NCBI GenBank assembly: GCA_910589675.1
Contig: CAJUTO010000001.1
Location: 1-64,000, forward strand
From: an uncultured Lactobacillus sp.
Lineage (GTDB): Bacteria > Bacillota > Bacilli > Lactobacillales > Lactobacillaceae
DNA: 64,000 nt
Reading direction: 5' to 3'
Positions within the stretch are counted from its first letter, which is position 1. Every line of letters begins with the position of its first letter. Of this stretch, positions 30,653 to 40,423 are shown one piece after another. Under the pieces are notes generated by a model. That model saw nothing but the letters and a program-made list of their open reading frames with translations. It was not told the origin of the DNA and did no database searches. Both the position numbers and the translations under genes were made by a program.

Positions 30653-30681
30653 ATTATAAAACTATTTATCATTTTAGTAAA
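30653..30681 (-). promoter_or_regulatory. Promoter of galKTM
   Basis: On the minus strand, TTTACT (30681-30676) and TATAAT (30658-30653) are separated by 17 bases. The cre-like site follows at once, over the expected start of transcription. Confidence 0.6.
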
Positions 30682-30700
30682 TAAATTTACTACTTTTTAT

Positions 30701-30731
30701 AAAAAAAGTGCATTAAATTTTTAATGCACTT
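30701..30731 (-). terminator. Terminator of galR
   Basis: A 12-bp stem, AAGTGCATTAAA with its complement, has a very short loop and a T run on the minus strand. It overlaps the galR stop codon. Confidence 0.85.
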
Positions 30732-31728
30732 AGTTAAAGCTTTTCCTTATAACTAAATTAGTATTCATAGTTAAATGCACCTGCGGCAACTCTGAGTTAG
30801 TAATTCGCATAAGTAAAACGGAAATTGCCAATTTACTCAAAGCAATTTGATCAATATTGTATGAAGTTAGTGGTGGTGAAACATACTTTACGACATCACT
30901 GTTGTTAATACTGATAATAGCAGTATCTTTTGGGACTCTAATTCCTACCTCATTAAAATACTGCAAAACACCCACACTCAGTGTATCAGAAGCAATAATA
31001 AAGGCATCGGGTAACTTTTTCCCTAATTTATTAACTACTTCTTTTGCTAAATTATAACCATTTTTAACACTAACAATTCCTTTGGCAAATACTTCAATAT
31101 TCTTTATCCCTCGGGTTTTACAATACTCCGTAAAAGTAATCTCTCGAATATCACGTTGCGATTTATGATCTAAAGTAAAACTTTCAGCACCGATGTAGCC
31201 CAAATTGTCATAACCATGCGCTATTAATTTCTTGATTGCATCCTGTACCGTTAATTCCAGATTAGGCTGAACCGAATCAAACAGCTCTGGAGCAGGGTTA
31301 ATATCAATAAAGACCCCATTGGGTAAAACAACGTGTAGTTTCTCTAATTCTTTATAGGTAAGTTCAGCTGTTCCGACTCCAATAAAACCTTGAAAAATTG
31401 AGGCTTGTTGTATTAACTCATTCAATTCAGTGAAAAAAGTTAATTTAATGCCTTTTTCTTTTCCCACTTTATTAACAGCATCCCGTAAAAAAGAAAAATA
31501 TTCATCCTGAAGTTGTTCATTTCCATTTACTCGATAAAGTAATGCAATTTCAGGCTTTAAGTCACTTACGTTATTAATCTTTTTAAAATATCCTAATTCA
31601 TTGGCTACTTTTAATATCTTACTTTTCGTTTCAGGAGTAACTGACAAACGCGGGTCATTATTTAATAAGCGTGATACAGTTGCCGGTGAAAATCCAGATT
31701 TGGCAGCTATTTCTTTAATTGTTGTCAT
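30730..31728 (-). CDS. galR: LacI-family transcriptional regulator (GalR-like)
   Basis: The 332-aa protein begins MTTIKEIAAKSGFSPATVSRLLNND, the classic LacI helix-turn-helix, followed by a periplasmic-binding-protein-like sugar domain (about residues 60-330). I chose the ATG at 31728 over the GTG at 31740: the normal LacI N-terminus starts there, with GGTGG a few bases upstream. It lies directly upstream of the gal promoter on the same strand, so it probably represses galKTM in response to galactose. The gene name is by position and family. Confidence 0.88.
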   Translation of the reverse strand: MTTIKEIAAKSGFSPATVSRLLNNDPRLSVTPETKSKILKVANELGYFKKINNVSDLKPEIALLYRVNGNEQLQDEYFSFLRDAVNKVGKEKGIKLTFFTELNELIQQASIFQGFIGVGTAELTYKELEKLHVVLPNGVFIDINPAPELFDSVQPNLELTVQDAIKKLIAHGYDNLGYIGAESFTLDHKSQRDIREITFTEYCKTRGIKNIEVFAKGIVSVKNGYNLAKEVVNKLGKKLPDAFIIASDTLSVGVLQYFNEVGIRVPKDTAIISINNSDVVKYVSPPLTSYNIDQIALSKLAISVLLMRITNSELPQVHLTMNTNLVIRKSFN

Positions 31729-31855
31729 ATTTTCCACCACTTTTTCTATTCACAAATACTGTATCATAATCCTAATTAATCCGCTATTACTGAATAATTT
31801 ATTACCTAAGTAAATAATTTATTGATTCTTTCACCATATAAACAATTTTATATAC

Positions 31856-31885
31856 AAAAAAAGCTGTCTATGATAGACAGCTTTT
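31856..31885 (-). terminator. Terminator of trxB
   Basis: AAAAGCTGTCTAT and ATAGACAGCTTTT are complementary around a single base, giving about an 11-bp stem, with T residues following on the minus strand. It lies 12 bases beyond the trxB stop codon. Confidence 0.85.
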
Positions 31886-31896
31886 CATTTATGACC

Positions 31897-32832
31897 TTAA
31901 TCTTCATCAAGACCTTGATAATAGTTATATACTTCTTGACCAGCAATACTTCCTTCACCGACAGCAGTTGCAATTTGACGAAGTTCTTTTGCTCGAACAT
32001 CACCCAAAGCAAAGACCCCATCAACTTTAGTACGCATATGATCATCCGTTAGGATCCAACCTTGGTCATCAGTAATGCCTAAATCTCTAAAAGCATCTGT
32101 TTGTGGTTGAATACCAACATAAATAAATACACCAGCTACTTTAATTTCTTTTTCTTCACCAGTTTCTTTATCCTTATATTTCACACCAGTTACTTTATTG
32201 CCATCTCCGACAATTTCTTCAGTTTGAGCATTCCAGATAAACTTCATCTTATCATTTTCGAAAGCTTTCTTTTGTAATTCAGCTTTCGCACGAAGTTGAT
32301 CACGCCGATGGATAACAGTGACTGACTTAGCAGACTGTGCCAAATATAGCCCCTCTTGAATAGCTGAATCTCCGCCACCAATTACAGCAACATCTTCATC
32401 TCTAAAGAAAGCGGCGTCACAAACAGCACAATATGATACGCCTTTTCCAGCATATTCTTCTTCGCCAGGAACTCCAAGATGCTTATGAACTGCACCAGTA
32501 GCAATAACGACCGCACCAGCTTCGTATTCACCTGAATCAGTTTTAACGATCTTTTTATTGCCATCTTGGATAATACTTTGTACATCGCCATAAGCAAATT
32601 CAGCTCCAGCATTTGTAGCCGTTTGATACATTTTTTCGCCTAATTCAGGTCCTTGAATATCAACAAAGCCAGGATAATTATCAATGCCAGCAGTATTATT
32701 CATTTGGCCGCCATAAATACCACGATCCAAAATAACTACTTTCAAATTAGCTCGAGCGGCATATAAAGCAGCAGTTAAACCACCAGGTCCTGCTCCAATT
32801 ACAATTACATCGTAGTTTTTTTTCTCAGCCAT
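31897..32832 (-). CDS. trxB: Thioredoxin-disulfide reductase
   Basis: TrxB (311 aa) reduces thioredoxin with NADPH and FAD. The FAD fold GAGPGGLTAALYAAR is near residue 13, the redox-active pair CAVC is at about residues 135-138, the NADPH fold GGGDSAIQEGLYLA follows, and the C-terminal FALGDVRAKELRQIATAVGEG completes the FAD domain. It has its own promoter and terminator and is the only gene of its unit. Thiol balance in air-exposed lactobacilli depends on it, as they lack glutathione reductase in many strains; that is known biology rather than seen here. Confidence 0.97.
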   Translation of the reverse strand: MAEKKNYDVIVIGAGPGGLTAALYAARANLKVVILDRGIYGGQMNNTAGIDNYPGFVDIQGPELGEKMYQTATNAGAEFAYGDVQSIIQDGNKKIVKTDSGEYEAGAVVIATGAVHKHLGVPGEEEYAGKGVSYCAVCDAAFFRDEDVAVIGGGDSAIQEGLYLAQSAKSVTVIHRRDQLRAKAELQKKAFENDKMKFIWNAQTEEIVGDGNKVTGVKYKDKETGEEKEIKVAGVFIYVGIQPQTDAFRDLGITDDQGWILTDDHMRTKVDGVFALGDVRAKELRQIATAVGEGSIAGQEVYNYYQGLDED

Positions 32833-32865
32833 ATTCTCGCCTCTATTCTTACTTTTTGTAAGTAT

Positions 32866-32894
32866 ATATTACTATGAACAAATAAAAATTGCAA
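32866..32894 (-). promoter_or_regulatory. Promoter of trxB
   Basis: On the minus strand, TTGCAA (32894-32889) and TAATAT (32871-32866) are separated by 17 bases. It lies in the gap after gpsA. Confidence 0.5.
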
Positions 32895-32903
32895 TCTTTT
32901 TGC

Positions 32904-33923
32904 TTATAGTTGAATTTCTGGCTTAGGATTTCTTCCCATCATTGTCTTAATTTCTTGATCTACATCGGCATTTTCATATAAAACACGGTAAATAGCTTCA
33001 CTAATTGGCATATCAATATTCTTTTCTTCTGCTAATTCATGTACAGCTTTAACAGTCGTAGCACCTTCAACAACTTGGCCCATATGGTCTAAAACATAAT
33101 CAAGACTCTTTCCTTCTCCAATTTGCTTACCTGCACGCCAATTACGAGAATTTTGAGAAGTTGCTGTTACAATTAAATCACCAATTCCTGAAAGACCTGA
33201 AAAAGTCATTGGTTTTGCGCCGAAGTATTTAACTCCTAAACGAGTAATTTCAGCTAAGCCTCTAGTCATTAAAGCAGCTTTTGCATCATCACCATATCCT
33301 TTACCAACTAGGATACCTGCAGCGATTGCAATAACATTTTTCACTGCTCCACCTACTTCAACTCCCACTAAATCATCATTAGTGTAGAAACGGACATAGT
33401 TATTTGAAAATATCTTTTGTACTCTCTTAGCATTTTCTTCACTAGTAGATGCACAAGCAATTGCAGTTAAATCCTTTTGAGCAACATTTTCAGCATGACT
33501 AGGGCCTGAAATAGCTACTATTTTTTCACTATCATTTGGATAAACTTCCTCAGTTAAAATATCTGAAATTAGTTTCTTACTTCCTGGTTCAATTCCTTTA
33601 GTTGCAGTTACCAATAAAGGAGTAGCGCCAGTTTTATCTAATATTTTACGTACATTTTTAGCAACAATACGAACTGCTTTAGTTGGTAAAACAAATAAAA
33701 CAATTTCGGCACCATCCAATGCTTTTTCTAAATCTCCAGTAGCGGGCACATTCGGATTAAGTTTCCAATTTTTCATGTAGTGAGTATTAGTATGATGTTC
33801 ATTAATTTCTTGGTTAACACTATCAATGTTTCCATATAATACTACATCATTTCCGTTATCAGCTAACATTGAACCAAGAACAGAACCCCATGAACCATTA
33901 CCTAAAACTGCAATCTTTGCCAT
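32904..33923 (-). CDS. gpsA: Glycerol-3-phosphate dehydrogenase [NAD(P)+]
   Basis: GpsA (339 aa) reduces dihydroxyacetone phosphate to sn-glycerol-3-phosphate, the backbone of phospholipids. The NAD fold VLGNGSWGSVLGSMLAD starts at about residue 5, and GPSHAENVA, GGAVKNVIAIAAG (catalytic lysine) and GLSGIGDLIVTATSQNSRN are typical. I chose the ATG at 33923; a TTG at 33935 would add four residues (MSKK), and both starts have weak ribosome binding sites. It follows lgt by 36 bases in the unit prfB-orf-hprK-lgt-gpsA. Confidence 0.95.
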   Translation of the reverse strand: MAKIAVLGNGSWGSVLGSMLADNGNDVVLYGNIDSVNQEINEHHTNTHYMKNWKLNPNVPATGDLEKALDGAEIVLFVLPTKAVRIVAKNVRKILDKTGATPLLVTATKGIEPGSKKLISDILTEEVYPNDSEKIVAISGPSHAENVAQKDLTAIACASTSEENAKRVQKIFSNNYVRFYTNDDLVGVEVGGAVKNVIAIAAGILVGKGYGDDAKAALMTRGLAEITRLGVKYFGAKPMTFSGLSGIGDLIVTATSQNSRNWRAGKQIGEGKSLDYVLDHMGQVVEGATTVKAVHELAEEKNIDMPISEAIYRVLYENADVDQEIKTMMGRNPKPEIQL

Positions 33924-33959
33924 TTTTTTACTCAAACTTTCTATAAAAAATTATTTCTT

Positions 33960-34796
33960 TCAATCTCTATTATACGGGTATTTTAAACCGCTGCCAGCTA
34001 AATACCACTTTGGCTTTACAACTTTACGACGATAAATCCAAAGAATAATTGCGCCAAAAAACAAAATCAAGCTCAATGCTTGTGAAACTCTAATTGTATT
34101 AGCAATGTATAAACTATCCGTTCTCATTCCTTCAACAAAGAAACGGACAGCAGAATACCAAATTACATAACTTAAAAATATTTCTCCACGCTTAAAAAGA
34201 TGTTTTCTATGACGTAAACTTAAAATCAAAATTAAGCCAATCAAATTTAATGTCGATTCATACAAATAAGTCGGTTGGTAATATGAACCATTAATATACA
34301 TTTGCTGAATAATGAAATGTGGCAAATGTAGACTTTCTAGAAAGGATAAAGTGGTTTTAGCACCATGCGCTTCTTGATTCATAAAATTACCCCACCGAGC
34401 AATTACCTGGGCAGCCATTACACCTGGAGCTATGATATCAAGCATTAGAAATGGCGGTAGCATTCGTTGATGACAAAAAATTAACAACACTATTAGTCCA
34501 GCGATCAAACCACCATAAATAGCAATCCCACCATTCCAAATAGCAATTATTTGGTCGGGATGTTGAGAAAAATAGCCCCATTCAAAAACTACATAATATA
34601 TTCGAGCTCCAATAAAACCAATCGGAACTGCCCAAAGGAGGAAGTCAATGAAGTCATCAGGCATAATATGCCTTTTCTTTCCTTCATTAATTGCCATTAA
34701 AGTTGCTACTAAAACTCCCGTAGCCATTAAAATACCGTACCACTTAACTTGAAGCGGGCCCAGATTAAAAGCTACAGGATTTAAGGCTAAACTCAT
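33960..34796 (-). CDS. lgt: Prolipoprotein diacylglyceryl transferase
   Basis: Lgt (278 aa) adds diacylglycerol to the lipobox cysteine of prolipoproteins. It has about seven membrane segments and the signature around [12 protein letters not shown] near residue 135, plus a conserved YESTLNL and C-terminal [12 protein letters not shown]. Its ATG overlaps the hprK stop codon (ATGA), so it is translationally coupled to it. The link hprK-lgt is common in Firmicutes and has no known functional reason. Confidence 0.95.
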   Translation of the reverse strand: MSLALNPVAFNLGPLQVKWYGILMATGVLVATLMAINEGKKRHIMPDDFIDFLLWAVPIGFIGARIYYVVFEWGYFSQHPDQIIAIWNGGIAIYGGLIAGLIVLLIFCHQRMLPPFLMLDIIAPGVMAAQVIARWGNFMNQEAHGAKTTLSFLESLHLPHFIIQQMYINGSYYQPTYLYESTLNLIGLILILSLRHRKHLFKRGEIFLSYVIWYSAVRFFVEGMRTDSLYIANTIRVSQALSLILFFGAIILWIYRRKVVKPKWYLAGSGLKYPYNRD

Positions 34797-35752
34797 TTCC
34801 TGCTTTCACCCTCGTCTTTTTTAGAATTGTCTGAAATTAATTCAGTTAGATTTTGTTCAAATTTTTGACTAGCATCATAACCCATTTTCTTAGCTCTGAA
34901 ATTCATAGCTGCCACTTCAATAATAATAGCTAGATTTCGGCCCACTTTAACTGGAACAGTTACTTGCGGTACATCTACTTCAAAAATTTCACGCGTCTTT
35001 TCATTAAACCCTAAGCGATCATAATTAGCTTTTGGATCCCAATTTTGCAAACAAATTATCAATTGAATTTCAGTACTGTCTTTAACTGCTCCAGCACCAA
35101 AAAGATTCATCACATCAATAATTCCAATTCCGCGAATCTCCATTAAATGCTTTAAGATCTTAGGAGCTTCTCCCACTACAGTCTTATCATCTTTTTGGTA
35201 AACATCAACTCGATCATCCGCAATTAAACGGTGTCCTCGTTTAACTAAGTCTAAGGCTGTTTCTGACTTACCAACACCAGAATTTCCAATGATCAATACA
35301 CCCATTCCATAGATTTCTACTAAAACACCGTGAATACTCTTTCGAGGGGCAAGTTTTTCATCTAGAAATTGAGTAATGACACTTGATAAATGTGTTGTAG
35401 CCATATTACTCGAGAGAACAGGTATATTTTCTTTCTCAGCTGCTTCAAGCATCTCTGACGGAATTGGTAAACCTCGTGACACAATGAAACAAGGAGTTTC
35501 TGGAGTTGCCATTTTGGTAAATACTCGCTCACGCAAATCATGATCTAGTCGTGCACTATAAGAAATTTCTTTTCTTCCTAGCAATTGAATTCTATTTTTA
35601 GGATAGAAATCAAAATAACCTGTTAATTCTAAACCTGGACGTGAAATATCAGAAGTATCAATTAACTTTTGATCCAGATATTCCTTTCCCTCAACCACTC
35701 TAAGTGAAGGGAGATCTTTTACTAATTCACTGACTTTAACTGCTTCAACCAT
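34793..35752 (-). CDS. hprK: HPr kinase/phosphorylase
   Basis: HprK (319 aa) phosphorylates HPr at Ser46 when fructose-1,6-bisphosphate is high, giving the CcpA corepressor, and removes the phosphate otherwise. The P-loop GNSGVGKS is at about residues 156-163 and the family signature [15 protein letters not shown] at about 200. Start ATG overlaps the end of the upstream small membrane gene by 8 bases and has an AGAGGAT site; its end overlaps lgt. The cre-like sites near galK and hpf would be under this enzyme's indirect control. Confidence 0.97.
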   Translation of the reverse strand: MVEAVKVSELVKDLPSLRVVEGKEYLDQKLIDTSDISRPGLELTGYFDFYPKNRIQLLGRKEISYSARLDHDLRERVFTKMATPETPCFIVSRGLPIPSEMLEAAEKENIPVLSSNMATTHLSSVITQFLDEKLAPRKSIHGVLVEIYGMGVLIIGNSGVGKSETALDLVKRGHRLIADDRVDVYQKDDKTVVGEAPKILKHLMEIRGIGIIDVMNLFGAGAVKDSTEIQLIICLQNWDPKANYDRLGFNEKTREIFEVDVPQVTVPVKVGRNLAIIIEVAAMNFRAKKMGYDASQKFEQNLTELISDNSKKDEGESRK

Positions 35753-36023
35753 TTTTGTTATCCTCTTTATCTTCTACATCTTTGACTGAAACATTTCGTG
35801 CTTTCTTTCGCTTTTGATTATTAGTGGATGGCTGCACTGGATTATGGCTATCAGTTTTTTCTGTATCTTTTTTGTTACCAGAAAACTTAGCCAGTAGCCA
35901 AATAATCAAAGCAACAATTATAGCAACAGGTAACAAGCCAATAAAGAATTTAAATATTGAAAATAAAATACTTAAAATCACTAAAGCAGCTAATACCAAT
36001 ATTAAAATAGTTACAAATCCCAT
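35745..36023 (-). CDS. Small membrane protein of unknown function
   Basis: This 92-aa protein has two hydrophobic stretches (about residues 3-28 and 30-46) and then a polar, lysine- and asparagine-rich tail (about 50-92, including [10 protein letters not shown]). It may sit in the membrane with the charged tail in the cytoplasm. Its stop overlaps hprK, and prfB lies 18 bases upstream, so it belongs to the prfB-hprK-lgt-gpsA transcript. Similar short membrane proteins beside hprK occur in lactobacilli, and are often listed without function. Confidence 0.7.
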   Translation of the reverse strand: MGFVTILILVLAALVILSILFSIFKFFIGLLPVAIIVALIIWLLAKFSGNKKDTEKTDSHNPVQPSTNNQKRKKARNVSVKDVEDKEDNKNG

Positions 36024-36041
36024 AGATCTTTTCCTTAAACT

Positions 36042-37158
36042 TTAATTCGGATTTTTTTGGCTCAATAGCCACTGTAAATAAGCATAAATAAAATTATCTA
36101 ATTTTCCATCCATTACACCATTTACATCACTGCTTTCAAAATTAGTCCGATGATCTTTTACCATATTGTAAGGATGAAAAACATAAGAGCGAATTTGAGA
36201 ACCAAAGCCAATTTCTTTCTGATTACCTTTAAGTTCTTCTGTCTGCTTTCTTTTCTTCTCTTCTTCTAGCTGGAATAACTTTGCCCGTAACATATTCATT
36301 GCAGTTTCTCTATTTTGCAATTGGGATCGCTGAGCCTGCGATGAGGTAACAATACCAGTAGGTAAGTGGGTAATTCGAACTGCACTAGAAGTCTTATTAA
36401 TATGCTGACCTCCAGCACCACTTGAACGATAAACGTCAATTCTTAAATCATCTGGATTAATATCAACCTCAATACTTTGATCAATCTCTGGTATTACTTC
36501 TACAGAAGCAAAAGATGTATGCCGTCTTTTTGCCGAATCAAAAGGAGATATTCTTACTAATCTATGCACACCATTTTCAGATTTAAGTAATCCAAAAGCA
36601 TTTTTTCCTTGAATCCGGATGCTTACACTTTTAACACCAGCTTCTTCACCAGGTTCATAATCTTCAATTTCAAATTTCAAATCATGACTAGCTGCATAGC
36701 GTTGATACATTCTTAAAAGCATATCAGCCCAATCCATAGCCTCAGTACCACCAGCACCGGGATGGATTTCCATTAAAGCATTATGTTGATCATACTTATC
36801 TGATAACAATAATGATAATTCATAATCATGAAAACTTTGTGATAATGACACCATTTCTTCAGATAATTCTTCACTCAATTCAGGATCTGGATCTGCTTTA
36901 AGTAATTCTAATGCAGTTTGAGCATCATCAAATTTTGCTTCAAGTTGCTTAAAGTTTTCACTTTTTTCCTTCATTCGATTAGTATCATTAATTAAGCTTT
37001 GTGCTTGTTCTTGATTATCCCAAAAACCTGGCTCTGCCATTTTTTGCTCATTAATCGCAATACCTTCATTTAATGAATCGAAGTCAAAGAGACCTCCTGA
37101 AATGCTCTAACTTAGGACTAAGATCATTTAATTCTGCTTGAATTTCACTAATCTCCAT
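36042..37158 (-). CDS. prfB: Peptide chain release factor 2, by programmed +1 frameshift
   Basis: RF2 frees peptides at UGA and UAA. The first frame starts at ATG 37158 (GAGGAAAA ribosome binding site) and reads 24 codons to an in-frame TGA at 37086-37084. An AGGAGG (37098-37093) lies three bases before the slippery CTT (37089-37087) that precedes that TGA, followed by C. A +1 slip continues in frame from 37085, giving 371 aa in all. The peptidyl-tRNA hydrolysis motif GGQHINKTSSAVR and the SAGAGGQ-type loop (RSSGAGGQHIN) are intact. Low RF2 raises the slip, so RF2 controls its own level. It heads the unit with hprK. Confidence 0.96.
37083..37098 (-). promoter_or_regulatory. prfB programmed frameshift site
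   Basis: AGGAGG, three bases, CTT, TGA, C: an internal Shine-Dalgarno sequence three bases before the slippery CTT-TGA-C. This matches the known bacterial prfB site exactly. Confidence 0.95.
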
Positions 37159-37205
37159 TTTTATTTTCCTCACATCATAAAATTAATTTTTACTTTAATA
37201 ATAGC

Positions 37206-37235
37206 AAAAAAGAGAGACATTATCTGCCTCCCTTT
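37206..37235 (-). terminator. Terminator of secA
   Basis: On the minus strand, AAAGGGAGGCA pairs with TGTCTCTCTTT (two G-T pairs), around a five-base loop, followed by a T run. It lies just beyond the secA stop codon at 37240. Confidence 0.8.
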
Positions 37236-37239
37236 GTTT

Positions 37240-39639
37240 TTATCGACTAATGTTTTGTCTTATTTGAGCCTTCATAAATAGACGGGTGGCATCAAATTCG
37301 ATATTACTGATCATTTCTTCAAACATTCTATAGCCAGCTTCTTGATATTCAACTAATGGATTTAATTGTCCATATCCTCTTAGACTAATAGATTGTCGTA
37401 ATTGATCCATCGCATCGATATGATCAGTCCAGCGTTCATCTACAACACGTAAGATAACAACTTTTTCAAATTCTAACATTTGCTCAGGATCAGCAAGTTG
37501 CTTTTCTTTTTCAGCATAATTGTCTTCTGCAATCTGATAAAGTCTCTTCTTAAGTTCTTCTGCGCTTAAGTGCTTCATATTAAGCTTTTTAGTAGTTTCT
37601 TCATCAGTAATGGCAGAGGAAATGAAGTCTCTTATTTGATCATTACGCCAATCTTTTTTATCACCTTGGGTGTACATATCAATTTGATGATCAATAGTCC
37701 GTTTAATCATTGGCATTAAAACATTTTTCAATGATTTTTCTTCAGAAATAACTTGCATTCTTTCCCCGTAAATAATTTCACGTTGTGTACGCATAACATC
37801 ATCGTATTGTAAAGTTTGCTTACGGGTATCATAGTTATTTCCCTCAACACGCTTTTGAGCTGATTCAACTTGCTTAGTAATCATACGTGATTCAATGACT
37901 TTGTCGTCATCATTATCAGATATTCGATCAAGGAATAATTTTACTCGATCGCCACCAAAACGCTTCATCAAATCGTCTTCTAGAGAAAGATAAAATCTTG
38001 TTACACCAGGATCACCTTGACGACCGGATCTACCACGAAGCTGATTATCAATACGACGAGACTCGTGACGTTCAGTACCAATAACAGCTAAACCGCCTAA
38101 TTCTTTAACACCGGGTCCTAATTTAATATCAGTACCACGACCAGCCATGTTAGTAGCAATGGTAACTGCTCCTCTTTGACCGGCATTCATAATGATCTCT
38201 GCTTCTTTAGCATGGTTTTTCGCATTCAAAACTGCGTGTGGAATACCTGCTTGATTAAGCATTTGACTTAAACGTTCAGAGCTTTCAATAGCTACAGTAC
38301 CAACCAATACCGGTTGTCCTTTTGCGTGACGTTCCTTAATTTCTTTTACTACAGCTTCAAATTTAGAATCTAAGGTTGGATATAAAATATCAGGCAAGTC
38401 TTTACGAGCAATTGGACGGTTAGTTGGAATAGTGATTACTTCCATGTTATAGATTTCACGAAATTCTTCTTCTTCCGTCTTCGCTGTACCTGTCATACCT
38501 GCCAGCTTTTTATACATTCTAAAGAAGTTCTGGTAAGTAATGGTTGCTTGAGTTTTAGACTCTTCTTGAATCTTAACCCCTTCTTTTGCTTCAATAGCCT
38601 GGTGAAGTCCATCAGAATAACGACGGCCTTCCATTACACGTCCAGTGAAAGAATCAACAATCATAACTTCGCCATTTTGAACCACATAGTCGATATCTTT
38701 CAACATAATGTAGTTAGCTCTTAAAGCTTGATCAATATGGTGAACTAAGACTTGGTTATCAATATCATACAGGTTCTTCAAACCAAAGTGTTCACAAGCT
38801 TTTTTGATTCCTTGATTGGTCAAATTAATTGTTTTAGTTGGCCAATCAATCTTGTAGTCACCATGGTCTTCATCATCATCTACATCGTCATCACTTTTAT
38901 CTTCAACTAAAGTTTTAACAAAACGATCAGCACGAATATATTCACTGTTTGCTTGCTCTGCTTGTCCAGAAATAATTAACGGTGTTCTAGCCTCATCAAT
39001 TAAAATTGAGTCAACCTCATCGATAATTGCATAGTTAAGTGGACGTTGAACCATTTGATCTTTGTAGACAACCATATTGTCTCTTAAATAATCAAATCCT
39101 AATTCTGAGTTTGTTGAATAAGTAACGTCACAGTTATAAGCATCTCTCTTTTCATCTGCAGACATTGAATTAAGGTTTAACCCTACAGATAAACCGAGCC
39201 ACTTATATAATTGCCCCATTTCGCTTTCGTCACGGCTAGATAGGTATTCATTAACTGTTACCACATGAACACCTTTCCCCGTTAGAGCATTTAAATAAAC
39301 TGGCAAAGTAGCAGTTAAGGTCTTACCTTCTCCAGTCATCATTTCGGCGATATTACCGTAATGAAGCGCAATACCACCAATAATTTGAACACGGAAAGGA
39401 TATAATCCTAAAACTCTTTTTGCACCTTCGCGTGCTGTAGCAAATGCTTCTGGTAGAATATCGTCTAACGTTTCACCATTTTTTAAACGCTTACGGAATT
39501 CTGGTGTCTTTGCTTGGAGCTGCTCATCAGATAATTTTTCGTACTCGTCTCCTAAAGATTCTACCTTAGTTGCTAATTTTTCAAATTTCTTTAATTCTCT
39601 TCTATCGTTATCGTAAATTTTTTTAAGAATATTAGCCAT
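37240..39639 (-). CDS. secA: Preprotein translocase ATPase SecA
   Basis: SecA (799 aa) drives export through SecYEG. Walker A ([13 protein letters not shown]) is near residue 100, and [19 protein letters not shown] near 210, [13 protein letters not shown] near 485 and [10 protein letters not shown] near 525 are the helicase-like motifs. The protein ends at [14 protein letters not shown] and lacks the C-terminal zinc-binding tail that many bacteria have; this short form is common in lactobacilli. The RBS AAGGA precedes the ATG. It is downstream of hpf, which ends in its own terminator. Confidence 0.97.
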   Translation of the reverse strand: MANILKKIYDNDRRELKKFEKLATKVESLGDEYEKLSDEQLQAKTPEFRKRLKNGETLDDILPEAFATAREGAKRVLGLYPFRVQIIGGIALHYGNIAEMMTGEGKTLTATLPVYLNALTGKGVHVVTVNEYLSSRDESEMGQLYKWLGLSVGLNLNSMSADEKRDAYNCDVTYSTNSELGFDYLRDNMVVYKDQMVQRPLNYAIIDEVDSILIDEARTPLIISGQAEQANSEYIRADRFVKTLVEDKSDDDVDDDEDHGDYKIDWPTKTINLTNQGIKKACEHFGLKNLYDIDNQVLVHHIDQALRANYIMLKDIDYVVQNGEVMIVDSFTGRVMEGRRYSDGLHQAIEAKEGVKIQEESKTQATITYQNFFRMYKKLAGMTGTAKTEEEEFREIYNMEVITIPTNRPIARKDLPDILYPTLDSKFEAVVKEIKERHAKGQPVLVGTVAIESSERLSQMLNQAGIPHAVLNAKNHAKEAEIIMNAGQRGAVTIATNMAGRGTDIKLGPGVKELGGLAVIGTERHESRRIDNQLRGRSGRQGDPGVTRFYLSLEDDLMKRFGGDRVKLFLDRISDNDDDKVIESRMITKQVESAQKRVEGNNYDTRKQTLQYDDVMRTQREIIYGERMQVISEEKSLKNVLMPMIKRTIDHQIDMYTQGDKKDWRNDQIRDFISSAITDEETTKKLNMKHLSAEELKKRLYQIAEDNYAEKEKQLADPEQMLEFEKVVILRVVDERWTDHIDAMDQLRQSISLRGYGQLNPLVEYQEAGYRMFEEMISNIEFDATRLFMKAQIRQNISR

Positions 39640-39737
39640 TTAATCGGTCCTTAAATTTAAATTTTGTGCACAAATCTAAAATAATACTATGTAATTTTAA
39701 CATTAATTTGTAAAAATGAGAAACCTACTATTGCAAG

Positions 39738-39776
39738 AAAAAGCCTCTTAAGCTTATCGCTGCTCAAGAGACTCTT
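39738..39776 (-). terminator. Terminator of hpf
   Basis: An imperfect 15-bp stem (arms around CTCTTGAGC and GCTTAAGAG) with an 8-base loop and a T run on the minus strand. It lies 20 bases beyond the hpf stop codon. Confidence 0.8.
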
Positions 39777-39796
39777 AATTTATAAGATTGTTTTAA

Positions 39797-40342
39797 TTAT
39801 TCGTTAGTTTCAATCAAGCCATAACGACCATCATTTCTGCGGTATACAATGCTTGTTCCATTTGTATCTGCATCTTCAAAAACAAAGAAATCATGACCCA
39901 ACAAGTCCATTTGTAAAACGGCTTCTTCTGCACTCATTGGCTTTAAATCCAAATGCTTGTTACGAACAATATCAAATTCTTTAGGTGCTTTCTTTTCTTC
40001 TTCTAAGTCTTCATAGAAGAAATCTTTTAAGCCCTTCTCACGACTCTTTCTGTTAATACGAGTCTTGTACTTTCTAATTTGACGTTCTAGTTTTTCAGAA
40101 ACAAAGTCAATACTCTTGTACATATCATCAGTTGTATCTTCTGCACGTAAAACTAAGTATGGAAGTGGGATTGTTACTTCCACCTTAGCAGTGTGATCTG
40201 GATAAACCTTTAAATTGATATGAGCAATTACATCAGAATTGATTTCGAAGTACTTTTCGAGCTTATTCAATCTCTTTTGAACATAATCTCTTAAGGCATC
40301 AGTAACTTCGACATTTTCTCCACGAACATTGTATTTTAACAT
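39797..40342 (-). CDS. hpf: Ribosome hibernation promoting factor, long form
   Basis: Long HPF dimerises ribosomes into 100S particles under stress. I placed the start at the ATG at 40342 (181 aa, MLKYNVRGENVEVTDALRDYV), preceded by AAGGAG; the upstream ORF start would include the promoter leader. The N-terminal ribosome-binding fold covers about residues 1-95, and the C-terminal domain (about 125-181, with HLDLKPMSAEEAVLQMDLLGHDFFVF) makes the dimer contacts. A promoter with a cre-like site lies upstream, suggesting carbon-source control. Confidence 0.95.
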   Translation of the reverse strand: MLKYNVRGENVEVTDALRDYVQKRLNKLEKYFEINSDVIAHINLKVYPDHTAKVEVTIPLPYLVLRAEDTTDDMYKSIDFVSEKLERQIRKYKTRINRKSREKGLKDFFYEDLEEEKKAPKEFDIVRNKHLDLKPMSAEEAVLQMDLLGHDFFVFEDADTNGTSIVYRRNDGRYGLIETNE

Positions 40343-40389
40343 TGTAGATTCTCCTTCCAACGTCTTATGACGTTTTTCTTTACACTTAT

Positions 40390-40395
40390 AGTATA
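40390..40395 (-). promoter_or_regulatory. -10 box of hpf
   Basis: TATACT on the minus strand, preceded by TTTGC. The -35 region is unclear and is covered by the cre-like site. The start would lie near 40383, in the gap between hpf and comFC. Confidence 0.5.
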
Positions 40396-40401
40396 GCAAA
40401 T

Positions 40402-40415
40402 TGTAAGCGGTTTTA
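40402..40415. promoter_or_regulatory. cre-like site in the hpf promoter
   Basis: TGTAAGCGGTTTTA fits the CcpA consensus TGWNANCGNTNWCA at 13 of 14 positions (T for C at position 13). It lies just upstream of the -10 box, over the spacer and -35, where repression would be expected. Confidence 0.45.
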
Positions 40416-40423
40416 CTAATGAT

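Noticed and set aside
39640..39737. Promoter for secA
   Set aside because: Only weak matches (TATTAT without a good -35). The gap is A+T-rich, so such matches are expected by chance.
40343..40399. Longer start for hpf (200 aa)
   Set aside because: It would include the -10 box and transcription start. The ATG at 40342 has AAGGAG and the usual N-terminus.
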